Shown here one piece after another: positions 1 to 9,467 of a DNA stretch of 64,000 bases. The notes beneath the pieces are model-generated. The model was not told where the DNA came from. It did not search any database and saw nothing but the letters and a program-made list of their open reading frames with translations. The translations under genes and the position numbers were made by a program. Each line of letters begins with the position of its first letter. Positions within the stretch are counted from its first letter, which is position 1. Source of the stretch: Planococcus kocurii (lineage in GTDB: Bacteria; Bacillota; Bacilli; Bacillales_A; Planococcaceae); the NCBI RefSeq assembly GCF_001465835.2, contig NZ_CP013661.2, positions 62,001 through 126,000 on the forward strand, in the 5' to 3' direction.

Positions 1-339
1 TTCAAGCGCATCATCTTGTTCTTGTTTAGCATATTCGTCATAGATAAATCCTTCAGAGTCTCCGCAACCGCGAATATCTACACGCACGCTAGCATAACCA
101 TGGCCAGCAAAATAAGGATGACGAATCGAGTCACGTAATGCGGTGAACTCGTTTTTTCGGTAGGGAAGATATTCCAAAATGACTGGTACTGGATGGGTTG
201 TCGCACTTTTAGGAATCCATAACTTTGCAGATAATCGTGTACCATCGGACATCGGTATCCAAATGTGGTCCGTCACTTCCACTTCATATGGAAATTCTCG
301 TTTAATGCTACGCGTGCTTTCGCGAACGTTAAAAACCAT
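1..339 (-). CDS. CocE/NonD family hydrolase, N-terminal part (runs off the window)
   Basis: Reverse-strand frame open from an ATG at 339 to the window edge (about 113 residues). The start has a GAGGTG ribosome binding site. The N-terminus contains WIPMSDGTRLSAKLW, then VILEYLPYRK and later VDIRGCGDSEG, the typical opening of the X-Pro dipeptidyl-peptidase/cocaine-esterase (CocE/NonD) alpha/beta hydrolases. The catalytic serine region lies outside the window. It lies 26 bp downstream of the BCCT transporter gene and on the same strand, so the two are probably one transcript. The substrate is unknown; an ester or amide imported by the transporter is an inference. Confidence 0.85.
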   Translation of the reverse strand, partial: MVFNVRESTRSIKREFPYEVEVTDHIWIPMSDGTRLSAKLWIPKSATTHPVPVILEYLPYRKNEFTALRDSIRHPYFAGHGYASVRVDIRGCGDSEGFIYDEYAKQEQDDALE

Positions 340-365
340 TAATTATTCACCTCTTCAAAATTTTT

Positions 366-1928
366 TTATTCTTTTGCTTTACTTTCCTGTACTAGTTCTT
401 CATCCATTGCTGTTTTGTATACAAGCGAAGTATCAGGATAATCTTGCTTGAGCCACCTTAAGAGAGAAAGCGTCAGTAAGACATACAAGAGAATGACGGG
501 TACCGATACAATGACGGAAGAAGTTTGAATAACTTTAAGTCCGCCAATCATTAATAACGAAATCGCCAATACAGCAAGAATGGCTCCCCAAAGCATACGA
601 TGCCAACGTGCCGGCTCTTGATCCCCTATTAACTCTTTTGTCGCAATTGCAGAGAGAATATACGTTGCTGAATCGAGTGAGGTTGCTAAGAAGATAAACG
701 CAAGCACTGCAAAAAATGGCAACACTAAAAAGTCGAGTGGCATTGTTTTTAAAATTTCTACTATAGTACTAGGGCCTCCACTGTTATTTAGCACATCCAC
801 CACATTTAATGCACCTGTTAGTTGTAAATTCAGCGTATAACCACCAAATATACCGAAATAAATCCAGCTGCCGAGTGAACCCCATAATAAAATATGCACG
901 ATCAATTCACGAATTGTACGACCTCTAGAAATTCTTGCTACAAACAAGCCGATAAAAGGTGCAGTCGCAGCGAACCATGCCCAATAGAACACGGTCCACG
1001 CTTGCGGGAATCCGCCTTTTGCAATTGGATCGGTCGAAAAGCTCATCAATGCGAAGTTCTGGAGCATCAGCCCAAAACTATTGCTAAAGTTTGATAAAAT
1101 AAATAAAGTTGGTCCCGTAATAAGAACAAATAATGCCAAGCCCAGCGCCAAATACACGTTCCAATCACTAAGTTTACGAATGCCTTTATACAATCCCATA
1201 TAAGCGCTTGCACTATAAATAATTGTCCAAATAACAATAATAATAATGCTTAGTTGCAGCGATTGTTGAACACCAAAAATTTCTCCGATAACTGCGGAGA
1301 CCATGGGTACACCAAGACCAAGCGAAGTTCCAAGTCCTCCGACCAAACTCCAAATAACCAATATGTCGATAAGTTTCCCAATCGGTCCATCAGCATATTT
1401 CCCTAAAACCCCTTTACAGGCTGTGCTGATTTTTAATGAACGATTTTTCTTTACAAAAAAAGAATAGGCAATCGTGACGGTCGGTAAAGCGTAAAGTGAC
1501 CATGCAGAAATCCCCCAATGAAACATACCGTAAGCTACTGCCCATTCTGCAGATTGAGTGCTATTAGGCTCTATCCCAAAAGGCGGACCCATGTAGTAAT
1601 ACATCGGTTCCATCATCGACCAGAACATAATGCTTGTGCCCATCCCCGCACAAAACAGCATGGCTCCCCAACTAAATGTTGAGAATTCAGGTGCTTCGTC
1701 TCCCAGACGCACTTTACCGTACTTACTAAAAACTAACCACACGAGTAAAATGAACACGCCAAACGTTAGAAATTGAAATACCCAATCTAAGTTGTAAGTT
1801 ATTCCTGTCATCATCTTGTTCATCACAGGTTCTGCTGACTTTCTAAAAATTACTAGTGACAGTGTTGCAACAACGATTACCACCAGCGAAGACCAGAAAA
1901 CCAGCGGATCAATTTTTACTTTCCCCAT
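366..1928 (-). CDS. BCCT family transporter (betaine/carnitine/choline type)
   Basis: About 520 residues with around 12 hydrophobic segments. Family marks include CAGMGTSIMFWSMMEP, matching the glycine/tryptophan stretch before the conserved Glu-Pro, and FYWAWFAATAPFIG followed by ARISRGRTIRE, the signature segment of the family. BCCT proteins import quaternary amines such as glycine betaine, choline or carnitine. The ATG at 1928 (protein starting MGKVKIDP) is preferred to the upstream in-frame start at 1949, because AAAGGGGG sits just before it. It is divergent from a TetR regulator and followed by a CocE-type hydrolase gene. The substrate cannot be told from sequence. Confidence 0.9.
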   Translation of the reverse strand: MGKVKIDPLVFWSSLVVIVVATLSLVIFRKSAEPVMNKMMTGITYNLDWVFQFLTFGVFILLVWLVFSKYGKVRLGDEAPEFSTFSWGAMLFCAGMGTSIMFWSMMEPMYYYMGPPFGIEPNSTQSAEWAVAYGMFHWGISAWSLYALPTVTIAYSFFVKKNRSLKISTACKGVLGKYADGPIGKLIDILVIWSLVGGLGTSLGLGVPMVSAVIGEIFGVQQSLQLSIIIIVIWTIIYSASAYMGLYKGIRKLSDWNVYLALGLALFVLITGPTLFILSNFSNSFGLMLQNFALMSFSTDPIAKGGFPQAWTVFYWAWFAATAPFIGLFVARISRGRTIRELIVHILLWGSLGSWIYFGIFGGYTLNLQLTGALNVVDVLNNSGGPSTIVEILKTMPLDFLVLPFFAVLAFIFLATSLDSATYILSAIATKELIGDQEPARWHRMLWGAILAVLAISLLMIGGLKVIQTSSVIVSVPVILLYVLLTLSLLRWLKQDYPDTSLVYKTAMDEELVQESKAKE

Positions 1929-1973
1929 TATTATTCCCCCTTTGTACAATTAGAAATAATCAAGTTTATTTTA

Positions 1974-1985
1974 TAATCATGATTA
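1974..1985. promoter_or_regulatory. Palindrome in the BCCT/TetR intergenic region, candidate operator
   Basis: Perfect 12-bp palindrome TAATCATGATTA in the AT-rich space between the divergent transporter and TetR genes. TetR-family proteins commonly bind such palindromes between themselves and a divergent target. That it is the operator is inference. Confidence 0.35.
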
Positions 1986-2069
1986 TTTTTATTTTTTTAT
2001 GTTATCATAATTTTGAAGGAATAATCAATATTTTTTAAAAATAAATAATTTTCGAGGAAGTGGACCTAG

Positions 2070-2729
2070 TTGGACAATAAAGAACTAAAAAAAAGACGGA
2101 TGTGGACCTATTTTATAGATGCTACTGAGGAGTTAATTCGAACAGAAGGCTACCAACATATAACAATTCGAAAGGTAGCAGAAAAAGCAGGTTATAATAG
2201 CGCTACGATTTATAACTACTTCGGGGAATTGTCGCATTTATTGTTCTTTGCCTCATTGAAATTCATGAAACCTTATATTGAATTGGTCACTGCAGAGATG
2301 AAGAAAACAACGGATCCAATAGAGAAATACTTAGTTGCATGGGAAGTATTTAGTGACTACTCGTTTAAAAACCCTGAAGTTTTCCATGCTGCATTTTTAA
2401 TGGATCTAGGGGAACATCCTGAAAGTTTATTAATACATTATTACGAACTCTACCCAGCAGATTTATTAGACGTATCGGAAGAATTAAAACCAGCACTAAT
2501 GGAGCGCAGTATTGATGAACGCGGTCGTCATGCGATAAGCCATATGATCAAAGCAGGTTTATTGAATGAAAAGCAAGCAGAAGAACTAAACGAACTAACT
2601 AACTTAATATGGCAAGGAATGTTTACAAATGTTTTAAATAACCGCAATCGTTACTCTGCACTAGAAGCTCATGAACGGACAATGCAGTATGTACGAGAGA
2701 TTGTTTCCAGTAAACTCACCAGTGAATAA
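2070..2729 (+). CDS. TetR/AcrR family transcriptional regulator
   Basis: 219 residues. The N-terminal helix-turn-helix is visible as ITIRKVAEKAGYNSATIYNY, followed by an F-x-x-L-x-x-L segment typical of TetR helix 4; the rest is a helical ligand-binding domain. The start is a TTG at 2070, supported by GAGGAAGTG about 9 bases upstream. It is divergently transcribed from the BCCT transporter and CocE-type hydrolase genes, so it probably represses them until their substrate is present (inference). A strong bidirectional terminator separates it from the convergent HD-GYP gene. Confidence 0.88.
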   Translation: MDNKELKKRRMWTYFIDATEELIRTEGYQHITIRKVAEKAGYNSATIYNYFGELSHLLFFASLKFMKPYIELVTAEMKKTTDPIEKYLVAWEVFSDYSFKNPEVFHAAFLMDLGEHPESLLIHYYELYPADLLDVSEELKPALMERSIDERGRHAISHMIKAGLLNEKQAEELNELTNLIWQGMFTNVLNNRNRYSALEAHERTMQYVREIVSSKLTSE

Positions 2730-2750
2730 TCGGAGATAACTCGTTTCATA

Positions 2751-2799
2751 AAAAAGCAAAAGACAACTGGAATCATTCCAGTTGTCTTTTGCTTTTTTA
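2751..2799. terminator. Bidirectional Rho-independent terminator
   Basis: Long perfect stem AAAAGACAACTGGAAT with its complement, short loop, A-run on the left and T-run on the right. It lies between the convergent TetR and HD-GYP genes. Confidence 0.9.
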
Positions 2800-2801
2800 T
2801 G

Positions 2802-3722
2802 TTAAATTATTCGACCGATTTTACCTTCTTCTAATAAGACTCGTTCAAAAGCATCGACTACATCTAGATCATAATGTGTTCCAGCCATTTTTTTTAGTTC
2901 GCCCATCGCTGTATCATCGCTAAGTGCTTTTCTATATACCCGATCTTCTGTCATAGCATCAAAAGTATCACTTACTGCAATAATTCTTGCTTCCAAAAGA
3001 ATTGTATCTCCACTTAACCCATAAGGATAGCCACTGCCATTGAGTCTCTCATGATGCTGTTCAATAATCGGTACAAGTTCATGATAATACGAATTTTTTA
3101 CCATTTCTGCCCCATCAAGAGGATGTTTTTTCATGATCTCAAATTCTTCATCGGTTAGTCGGCCAGGTTTATTTAGCACCTCTGAAGGTACGTAGATTTT
3201 TCCAATGTCATGTAAGAATGCCGCCACGATTAAATTTTCAAGTTGAACTTTGTTTAATTTTAACTTTTGAGCAATTTTAACCGAGTAGGCAGCTACTCGG
3301 TCACTATGTTTATTTGTGTACCTATCTTTTTCCTCAACTTGGTTCATAATATCCATTAATTTCGAGATGTCATTACTAATATGAAAGAATGTCTGTTCTG
3401 TGAAAACACATAATAATGTTACTTTAGATAATGCAGTAAAATAAATGGGTTCTTTAAGGCCCCGTGTCGTAAAGTAATCTTCAGGACCTAGTTTCTCTTG
3501 TCGGTGATCAGCTTCATACAGGACTTCTCCCGAAATAATAAAATAAAACTCAATTGCTTTCGCATTTTCACTCGGATAAACATAAAATAACATTTCCTCT
3601 TCGATGGATTGATGCAATATTTCAACACCATCTCCTTTAGTAATAAGGCTGAAGACTGAGTTATCGTCAAAACTAACCGTTTCGAGGAATTCTCCTTTTT
3701 TACCGACTTTAAAACCGTCCAT
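2802..3722 (-). CDS. HD-GYP domain protein, putative cyclic-di-GMP phosphodiesterase
   Basis: 306 residues from the ATG at 3722, chosen because AAGGTGG lies 6 bases upstream; an in-frame ATG at 3758 would overlap the next terminator. The C-terminal half is an HD-GYP domain with HDIGK (171-175) and HHERLNGSGYP (223-233), the residues of the metal site and the GYP motif. HD-GYP proteins hydrolyse c-di-GMP. The N-terminal ~110 residues look like a beta-rich cupin-like sensor (for example FYFIISGEVLYEADH). No transmembrane segment, so it is cytoplasmic. A GGDEF cyclase is encoded at about 42 kb. Confidence 0.85.
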   Translation of the reverse strand: MDGFKVGKKGEFLETVSFDDNSVFSLITKGDGVEILHQSIEEEMLFYVYPSENAKAIEFYFIISGEVLYEADHRQEKLGPEDYFTTRGLKEPIYFTALSKVTLLCVFTEQTFFHISNDISKLMDIMNQVEEKDRYTNKHSDRVAAYSVKIAQKLKLNKVQLENLIVAAFLHDIGKIYVPSEVLNKPGRLTDEEFEIMKKHPLDGAEMVKNSYYHELVPIIEQHHERLNGSGYPYGLSGDTILLEARIIAVSDTFDAMTEDRVYRKALSDDTAMGELKKMAGTHYDLDVVDAFERVLLEEGKIGRII

Positions 3723-3741
3723 ATCATCCCACCTTAATGCG

Positions 3742-3776
3742 AATAAAGACGAGTTCACAATGAACTCGTCTTTATT
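3742..3776 (-). terminator. Rho-independent terminator downstream of the secreted coiled-coil gene
   Basis: 16-bp stem AATAAAGACGAGTTCA with its complement around a 3-base loop, between the stop at 3807 and the next gene start. Both arms carry A/T runs, so it may work in both directions. Confidence 0.75.
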
Positions 3777-3806
3777 GTACTACATAAAAATGCTGAATTG
3801 TAAAAA

Positions 3807-4502
3807 TTATCTCCTGCCAACTACACGAATTGGATCAATCCAAACCCATTGATCAGCAAAACGTACAAGTTTCCAGCTACATTCCGCCTCTACCCCTTTA
3901 CTGGCTGCTTTTGCAATTGTTTCGGCAGACATTTTAAGTGTTACATCATAAATTTTTGTAATAACTTCATTTAAATCTTCGGTATACTCGGCAGTTATTT
4001 CGGCATGCTTTATAGATTTTTTATTCAGTTTTTCATTTAGCTTATTGACCTGTTTATTTAATTTACTTGAATCTTTTTCTTCTGTTAAAATCATTATTTT
4101 TGTAAGTTCTTCAATTTCAGCGCTAATTTCTTTCATTTCTTTTTCGATTTTCGCTTGTTCTTCACCAAGTTTCGCTTCTAATTTCAGCAACTTTTCTTCG
4201 TATTTTTGTTGCTTATTCACATCATTTTTTGATTCTTCCATTTCTGATAGTATTTTGTTTTTTTCTTTTTGTATATCAAAAATTTTGCCACCTTCTTCAA
4301 TTTCTCGTATGTCTAGTAGATACTCGGCTTGAAGTTCATCTGCTTCTGTTACAGCTTTTTCGATTTTTTTATCAATCTCAAGGTTGGTTTTTTCAATCAT
4401 GCGAATTGCTTCTTCATAATCCTTATCACTCGTTGCAAAAGCTGGACTTGCTACACCTGTTAATAACACGAGCATTAATGACATTGATACAAACTTCTTC
4501 AT
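3807..4502 (-). CDS. Secreted coiled-coil protein of unknown function
   Basis: 231 residues from the ATG at 4502, preceded by GTGGAGAGTG. The N-terminus is a clear Sec signal peptide (MKKFVSMSLMLVLLTGVAS, then PAFA) with a likely cut before TSDKD. The middle is almost entirely charged heptad-like helix rich in Lys and Glu, so a long coiled coil outside the cell. The last ~40 residues (WKLVRFADQWVWIDPIRVVG) form a small hydrophobic tail domain. No enzymatic motif was recognised. Confidence 0.75.
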   Translation of the reverse strand: MKKFVSMSLMLVLLTGVASPAFATSDKDYEEAIRMIEKTNLEIDKKIEKAVTEADELQAEYLLDIREIEEGGKIFDIQKEKNKILSEMEESKNDVNKQQKYEEKLLKLEAKLGEEQAKIEKEMKEISAEIEELTKIMILTEEKDSSKLNKQVNKLNEKLNKKSIKHAEITAEYTEDLNEVITKIYDVTLKMSAETIAKAASKGVEAECSWKLVRFADQWVWIDPIRVVGRR

Positions 4503-5205
4503 CAAAATAATCACTCTCCACTTTTTCAATTTAGATAATAAAAAGACCATTTAACATTTGATGCACATTCTAACTATTTACTTTTTACAATAACCTTTCT
4601 TTTTTATTCGGAATGGCCATGATTTTAAATGAAACTAATTTATTATCTAGTCCTATTGTACAGGGTTTAAATACCTAAATCTATGAATTATTTAATTTTT
4701 CTGTCATTAATTGAAATAAAATTTTAAATATGTATGTATGAAAAATAAGTTGAAGCTTAATCATTTTGTCCCTTTAATAATTGCAAGGGTTTATGCAGTT
4801 ACTAGTGGAATTTTTCCAGTTAATTAGCTTTTATTTCGATTAAATTTGATTAGATGGACAGTTGTTTTAATTTATACCATGTATTGCTGCTGTAGTTTTA
4901 CCCGTTATTGTCGTATCAAAATCAAGGTGCTAATTGTTGTACAGGCCCCTAATATTCAATACGTATGAACATAAAGTTTCTACTGTTGTTCTTGTTCTTT
5001 AAACGAGCACAATCAACTCATTTTTAAAATCAATAGAAAGGGTATCTACCATTCGAAAATGACTAGCTGGAATTGTTTTTACCTCATTCCCTTTAACTTC
5101 CTCTAGTATCATTACCTGCCATTTTATTTGACAAGACAGTGTCTCTTTCGTCAGTAGTTTATACTAAATGGCTAAAAGTTCATATTACAAAACAACATTG
5201 TTTTA
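4503..5205. other. AT-rich stretch without an intact gene
   Basis: About 700 bp. A minus-strand frame between about 5165 and 4999 is open for roughly 55 codons and ends at a TAA, but has no convincing start or ribosome binding site; its translation contains CQIKWQVMILEEVKG. It may be the tail of a decayed gene. Nothing else was recognised. Confidence 0.35.
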
Positions 5206-6927
5206 CTAAGTCTTAGAATTTCTCAAAAGCTTACAGGCAAGCTGGATATTTAATAACTCATCGGGGTTTTGTAAATCTGTATTTAATAGTTCTGAAATCC
5301 TTTTTAATCGATAGTGCAGCGTATTCAAATGAATATGCAATTCTTTTGCTGCTTGACCTGGAAATTGAATAAATTGTGTATAGGCTATTAGCGTTTTTAA
5401 AAGCTCTGCACTTTTTTTCCGATCATAGTCGATGACCGGTCCCAATGTCGAAATAATAAATGCTTCAATATCCTTGTCTTTATTAGATACGAGAAGTCGC
5501 TCGAAACCAAGTGATTGGTAGTCCATTACTTTATCTTTAACTCGAGAAGAGCGCATAAACGTTAATACTTTCAAAGAGTCTTCTATGGAATCCGGCAAAC
5601 GATCGATTTGCGAAACGCACGGTCCAACAGCCAACTTGACAGTAGCATCTAGCTGTTGATGCGAAATAGCCACTTGCAAATCTTTTGCCATGCGCTTAAC
5701 TTTTTCCAATAAGTCATGTTTTGTGGCTTTGTCCTTGATTGACAACAAAAAAATAAAAGACTGCTCTTTTGAGACGATTAAACTTCCTGGAAAACGTTGG
5801 TTTACTTCCATCTGAAACAAATGAGCGATTTCTCTTCTAGCCATAAGTGCTGCAAGTGTGTTGCTATCCTCTTCCATTACGGCTTCTGCAGCGACTGGCA
5901 AAAATCGGAAACGCGTATCTAACCCTAAATCTTTAGCTCTTTTGATAAACGTATCACTTAACATTCCTTTTAAAAGGTCTTCCATTAATTCAGATTTAAA
6001 GCGGTGTTCCACTTCACGGAGTGCAGCGTTCCGGTTAATTTCGAGAGTGAGATACAGAATACTTTGCTGAATAAAGTACACGTCTGAATCGGAAAGTTGT
6101 TCATTCTGTTTGGTAGCTACTAGCAATTTGCCCAACAAGAAACGTCCACTTTGTATGAGGAATTCATTTTTATGAGTGTGTTTTTCCTGGTCTCCCATTT
6201 GCAAATCTTCACCATAAATTGTCAATATTGATAAAGGTTTCTGAATTTGATCAGCTAATTGTTCGAGCATTTGCATCAAACCGACACCATCACTCATTTT
6301 TATGAGAAGTTTTTGCTGATACTGGATAATTTGCTCGAATTGTTCATTTTTCTTTTTTACATCTTCGTGCAGACGAGCTTTGGCAAGTGCAATGGCTGCT
6401 TGACCTGCAATTGCCTGAAGTAAACGTAAATCTTTTTCTGTAAAAGTTCCATGTTCTGCAAACCCATTCAGCGTAATGACACCGATGCACGCATCATTTT
6501 CTGTAATTAACGGAACACACATAGCCCGGTAAGCATAAGGGCCTGTATGTTGAGCAATTGAAGCTGCAAGTAATGCTTTATTTTGATCACTCATTGATTT
6601 CGTTCCGCCTGCAAGTTGAGAAGCAGAAGTGATTAAAACGGGTTCTCGCGTAGAAAAACATTTTCCAGTAAACGATTCATGTGAATCTAAGCAAATACCT
6701 TCTACATCACTTGTGAAATTGACATATGATAAACAGACAAGTTTCTGTATGCTTTCATCGTACAAAAAGAGCACGCCTCCATCAGCATCCGGAATTGCTT
6801 TGATCGCTTCTTTTAGAGTTAACTGAAACAATTCATTCATATTTAATGTAGAATTAACTGCTTCCGCCACTTTAATAAGCGCTTCCATTTGGGAAGGAGA
6901 AAAGTTTTTTTCAGGTATCTGGTTCAT
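5206..6927 (-). CDS. GAF-domain, PucR/CdaR-type transcriptional regulator
   Basis: 573 residues. An N-terminal GAF domain spans roughly 15-185 (VFLYDESIQKL, GVITLNGFAEHGTFTEKDL), followed by a short coiled coil, a central region of the CdaR/PucR type, and a C-terminal helix-turn-helix: PGQAAKELHIHLNTLHYRLK, then RISELL, the standard PucR HTH_30 signature. Such proteins activate nearby catabolic genes. It lies downstream of the M20 peptidase gene of the AbgT transporter operon, separated by a terminator, and is probably its regulator (inference). The ligand sensed by GAF is unknown. Confidence 0.85.
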   Translation of the reverse strand: MNQIPEKNFSPSQMEALIKVAEAVNSTLNMNELFQLTLKEAIKAIPDADGGVLFLYDESIQKLVCLSYVNFTSDVEGICLDSHESFTGKCFSTREPVLITSASQLAGGTKSMSDQNKALLAASIAQHTGPYAYRAMCVPLITENDACIGVITLNGFAEHGTFTEKDLRLLQAIAGQAAIALAKARLHEDVKKKNEQFEQIIQYQQKLLIKMSDGVGLMQMLEQLADQIQKPLSILTIYGEDLQMGDQEKHTHKNEFLIQSGRFLLGKLLVATKQNEQLSDSDVYFIQQSILYLTLEINRNAALREVEHRFKSELMEDLLKGMLSDTFIKRAKDLGLDTRFRFLPVAAEAVMEEDSNTLAALMARREIAHLFQMEVNQRFPGSLIVSKEQSFIFLLSIKDKATKHDLLEKVKRMAKDLQVAISHQQLDATVKLAVGPCVSQIDRLPDSIEDSLKVLTFMRSSRVKDKVMDYQSLGFERLLVSNKDKDIEAFIISTLGPVIDYDRKKSAELLKTLIAYTQFIQFPGQAAKELHIHLNTLHYRLKRISELLNTDLQNPDELLNIQLACKLLRNSKT

Positions 6928-6986
6928 AGCAATCCTCTACTTTCTCTAGTTATGTAGTGAATTCTAGCTTATCACGATTACAAGAA

Positions 6987-7029
6987 AAAACAGACAGAGA
7001 AAAAGAGTTTCTTTTTCTCTGTCTGTTTT
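6987..7029. terminator. Bidirectional Rho-independent terminator
   Basis: 20-bp stem AAAACAGACAGAGAAAAAGA with its complement around a GTT loop, between the M20 peptidase stop and the PucR regulator start. It ends the AbgT/amidohydrolase/M20 transcript. Confidence 0.9.
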
Positions 7030-7060
7030 AGACTAGAGGCTTATGGGACCGTTACAAAGT

Positions 7061-8278
7061 TTATTTTACAAGCTCATATTCAAATAAAATCGCAGCAAAT
7101 GATTTGGCTGTATGGAGCATTGCCGTTTCGTCAAAATCAAACCGAGCGTGATGATGTGGATACACTCTGTCGTCTTCTGCTAATTGAGCGCCCGCGAAAA
7201 TAAAAGAACCCGGTCTATGTTGTGTATAGTAGCAAAAGTCTTCACCGGGCATGACTGATGGGGTTTCGATCACCGCTTCAGCCCCAAGAATTCCCTCCAT
7301 TGCACGTTTGGCTAATTGGGTTTCCTCAGAATGATTCCACAAAGCATCATAACCTTTTTCAATTGCGGTATCGGCTTCAGCCCCAAATGCTTTTGCCACT
7401 TGATTTGCGATTGTTGTTAATCTTTCAGCAGCGAGCGCGCGTACTTCCGGTTCATAAGAACGGATCGTCCCGGTCATGACCGCTGTAGTAGGAATGACAT
7501 TATTGGCTTGGCCGCTGTTAATAGAGCCGACAGAAATAACGAGTTGCTTTAAAGGATTTGTATTACGGCTGACGACCGACTGAAGTGCTGTAACAATGTG
7601 TGACGCTGTGACAATGGGATCGATTGTTTCTTGCGGTATAGCACCGTGTCCACCTTTGCCGTTAACGGTAATGATAAAGGTATCAACTGCAGCTTGGATA
7701 AATCCTTCTTTGTAGTACATGGTTCCTGAAGGCATCGTACTTTGAAGGTGGCAACCATATACTGCGTCAACGCCTTCAAGGCAACCATCTGCGATCATCG
7801 CTTGTGCACCTCCTGGGTATTCTTCTTCACCGAATTGATGGATAAAGACGACATTGTTGTTCACTTGCTCAGGATTTTCAACTAAGCTTTTAGCAAAAAC
7901 CATTAGTGCCGCTGTATGTCCATCGTGACCACAAGCATGCATAACACCAGGAATTGTCGACTTGTAAGCGACATCTTTTTGATCTTGAATCGGCAAAGCA
8001 TCAAAATCCGCACGGAAAGCAATGGTTTTTTGCGCATGAGCAACATTGAATTTAGCGACTACACCTCGCCCGCCAACACCGGTTCTGACTTCTAATCCTA
8101 AAGTTCGGTAGTACTCAGCAATGTATTTAGGTGTTTCGACTTCTTGATGAGAAAGTTCAGGATATTGATGAAGATGACGACGGATACTAACCATTTCAGA
8201 ATATAGATTTTCTAATCGACCTGCTAACTTTTGGATTTTTTCATGTTGTATAGACGTTTTCTGAATATTAGTAGACAT
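7061..8278 (-). CDS. M20 family metallopeptidase / N-acyl-amino-acid amidohydrolase
   Basis: About 405 residues. M20D marks are HACGHDGHTAAL (first metal His and Asp), GEEEYPGGA (catalytic glutamates) and the late PHHHARFDFDE. Family members deacylate N-acyl amino acids or cleave dipeptide-like amides, including the AbgA/AbgB subunits for aminobenzoyl-glutamate. The ATG at 8278 is favoured over the in-frame TTG at 8284 because GGAGG lies 11 bases before it. The start overlaps the end of the upstream amidohydrolase gene by 11 bases, so translation is coupled. It acts in the cytoplasm on substrate brought in by the AbgT-type carrier. Confidence 0.9.
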   Translation of the reverse strand: MSTNIQKTSIQHEKIQKLAGRLENLYSEMVSIRRHLHQYPELSHQEVETPKYIAEYYRTLGLEVRTGVGGRGVVAKFNVAHAQKTIAFRADFDALPIQDQKDVAYKSTIPGVMHACGHDGHTAALMVFAKSLVENPEQVNNNVVFIHQFGEEEYPGGAQAMIADGCLEGVDAVYGCHLQSTMPSGTMYYKEGFIQAAVDTFIITVNGKGGHGAIPQETIDPIVTASHIVTALQSVVSRNTNPLKQLVISVGSINSGQANNVIPTTAVMTGTIRSYEPEVRALAAERLTTIANQVAKAFGAEADTAIEKGYDALWNHSEETQLAKRAMEGILGAEAVIETPSVMPGEDFCYYTQHRPGSFIFAGAQLAEDDRVYPHHHARFDFDETAMLHTAKSFAAILFEYELVK

Positions 8279-9449
8279 GGACAACTTCTCCTCCTTGATA
8301 TACGGTTTCGACTGAACGAAAAGCAGAAAGCTTATCTTCTGGGTCTTCAGACAGGATAATAAAATCGGCTATTTTGTCTTTCTCCAATGATCCCGTTTCG
8401 TTTTGAACAGTGAGAACGGAAGCAGCAGAAAAAGTTGCAGCAGTAATAATGTCACGAATAGACATCCCACCTTCATGCATCAACTCAAGTTCTTTAGCAA
8501 AGTCACCGTGCAAGTTAAACGGTGTACCAGCGTCTGTGCCCGCAGCAATTTTCACGCCCGCAGCTACAGCTTTTCGAAAACTTTCTTTGTGAACTTCGTA
8601 ACAGTACATAGCTTTTTTGACAGCGTGCGGTGGAATCGCGCCTGAATCTGCATTTTGCACAATATAATAAGGTGCTGCAAGAGTAGGAACTAATACGGTA
8701 TCGTGTTTAATCATTAGTTCAATCGTTTCATCATCAAGAAAAATACCATGCTCAATCGTCGTAATTCCCGCACGCACAGCATTTTGAATACCAACAGTCC
8801 CTTGAGCATGCGAAGCCGTTGTCTTACCAGCATGTAGCGCTTCTTCAACCGCTGTCCTCATTTCGCTTTCCGATAGTTGTGGAGAACCTGGATCGACTCC
8901 AGGTGTCATGACACCTCCAGTTGCCATTAACTTTAATACATCGGCACCCTGTTTCAAAGTTTGGCGCGCCATTTTACGGACTTCGTCTTCCCCATCAGCC
9001 TCAGAAGCGAGTGGATATCCGTGGCCACCTGTCATGACAATAGGTTGACCAGAGCCATAAACAGTAGGCCCTGTAACAATTCCGTTATTTACTGCATCCC
9101 GGTAGGCCAAATCAATGTGCCATTTAGATCCTAAATTGCGGACGCTGGTCACGCCTGATTGTAACTGTTTTTTTCCGTTAGCTTGATGACGATACGCAGA
9201 AGTCGCCTGACTATCAGTGGCAATTTGAGAAAATGGGTCAGCTATTCCGTCCATGCCAAGATGAATATGCATATCAAAGAATCCAGGTACAATGGTTTTC
9301 CCTTGACCATCGATTACGGTTTCAGCTTCTTTATCAACTGCTTCTTCTCCAACTGCTATAATTTTATTTGCTTCAACAATGATAGCTGATTGGATGAGCT
9401 TGTCACCTCTACCTGTGTAAATCGTGACATTTTTTATCTTCAAAGACAT
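8268..9449 (-). CDS. Metal-dependent amidohydrolase (imidazolonepropionase / Xaa-Pro dipeptidase-like)
   Basis: 393 residues. The amidohydrolase-superfamily ligands are in order: FDMHIHLG (HxH), DVLKLMATGG (bridging Lys), TASHAQGTVG, TTIEHGI, and AAGTDAGTP (metal Asp). This is the subfamily that contains peptidase-like amidohydrolases acting on N-acyl or prolyl dipeptides. It lies between the AbgT transporter gene (18 bp upstream) and the M20 peptidase gene it overlaps, so it is the middle gene of a three-gene operon. The exact substrate is not given by the sequence. Confidence 0.88.
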   Translation of the reverse strand: MSLKIKNVTIYTGRGDKLIQSAIIVEANKIIAVGEEAVDKEAETVIDGQGKTIVPGFFDMHIHLGMDGIADPFSQIATDSQATSAYRHQANGKKQLQSGVTSVRNLGSKWHIDLAYRDAVNNGIVTGPTVYGSGQPIVMTGGHGYPLASEADGEDEVRKMARQTLKQGADVLKLMATGGVMTPGVDPGSPQLSESEMRTAVEEALHAGKTTASHAQGTVGIQNAVRAGITTIEHGIFLDDETIELMIKHDTVLVPTLAAPYYIVQNADSGAIPPHAVKKAMYCYEVHKESFRKAVAAGVKIAAGTDAGTPFNLHGDFAKELELMHEGGMSIRDIITAATFSAASVLTVQNETGSLEKDKIADFIILSEDPEDKLSAFRSVETVYQGGEVVHVY

Positions 9450-9467
9450 TGAAATTCCTCCTTTAGT

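Noticed and set aside
4045-4510. Plus-strand open frames opposite the coiled-coil protein gene
   Set aside because: Low-complexity Ser/Phe-rich shadows of the Lys/Glu-rich coding strand, without ribosome binding sites.
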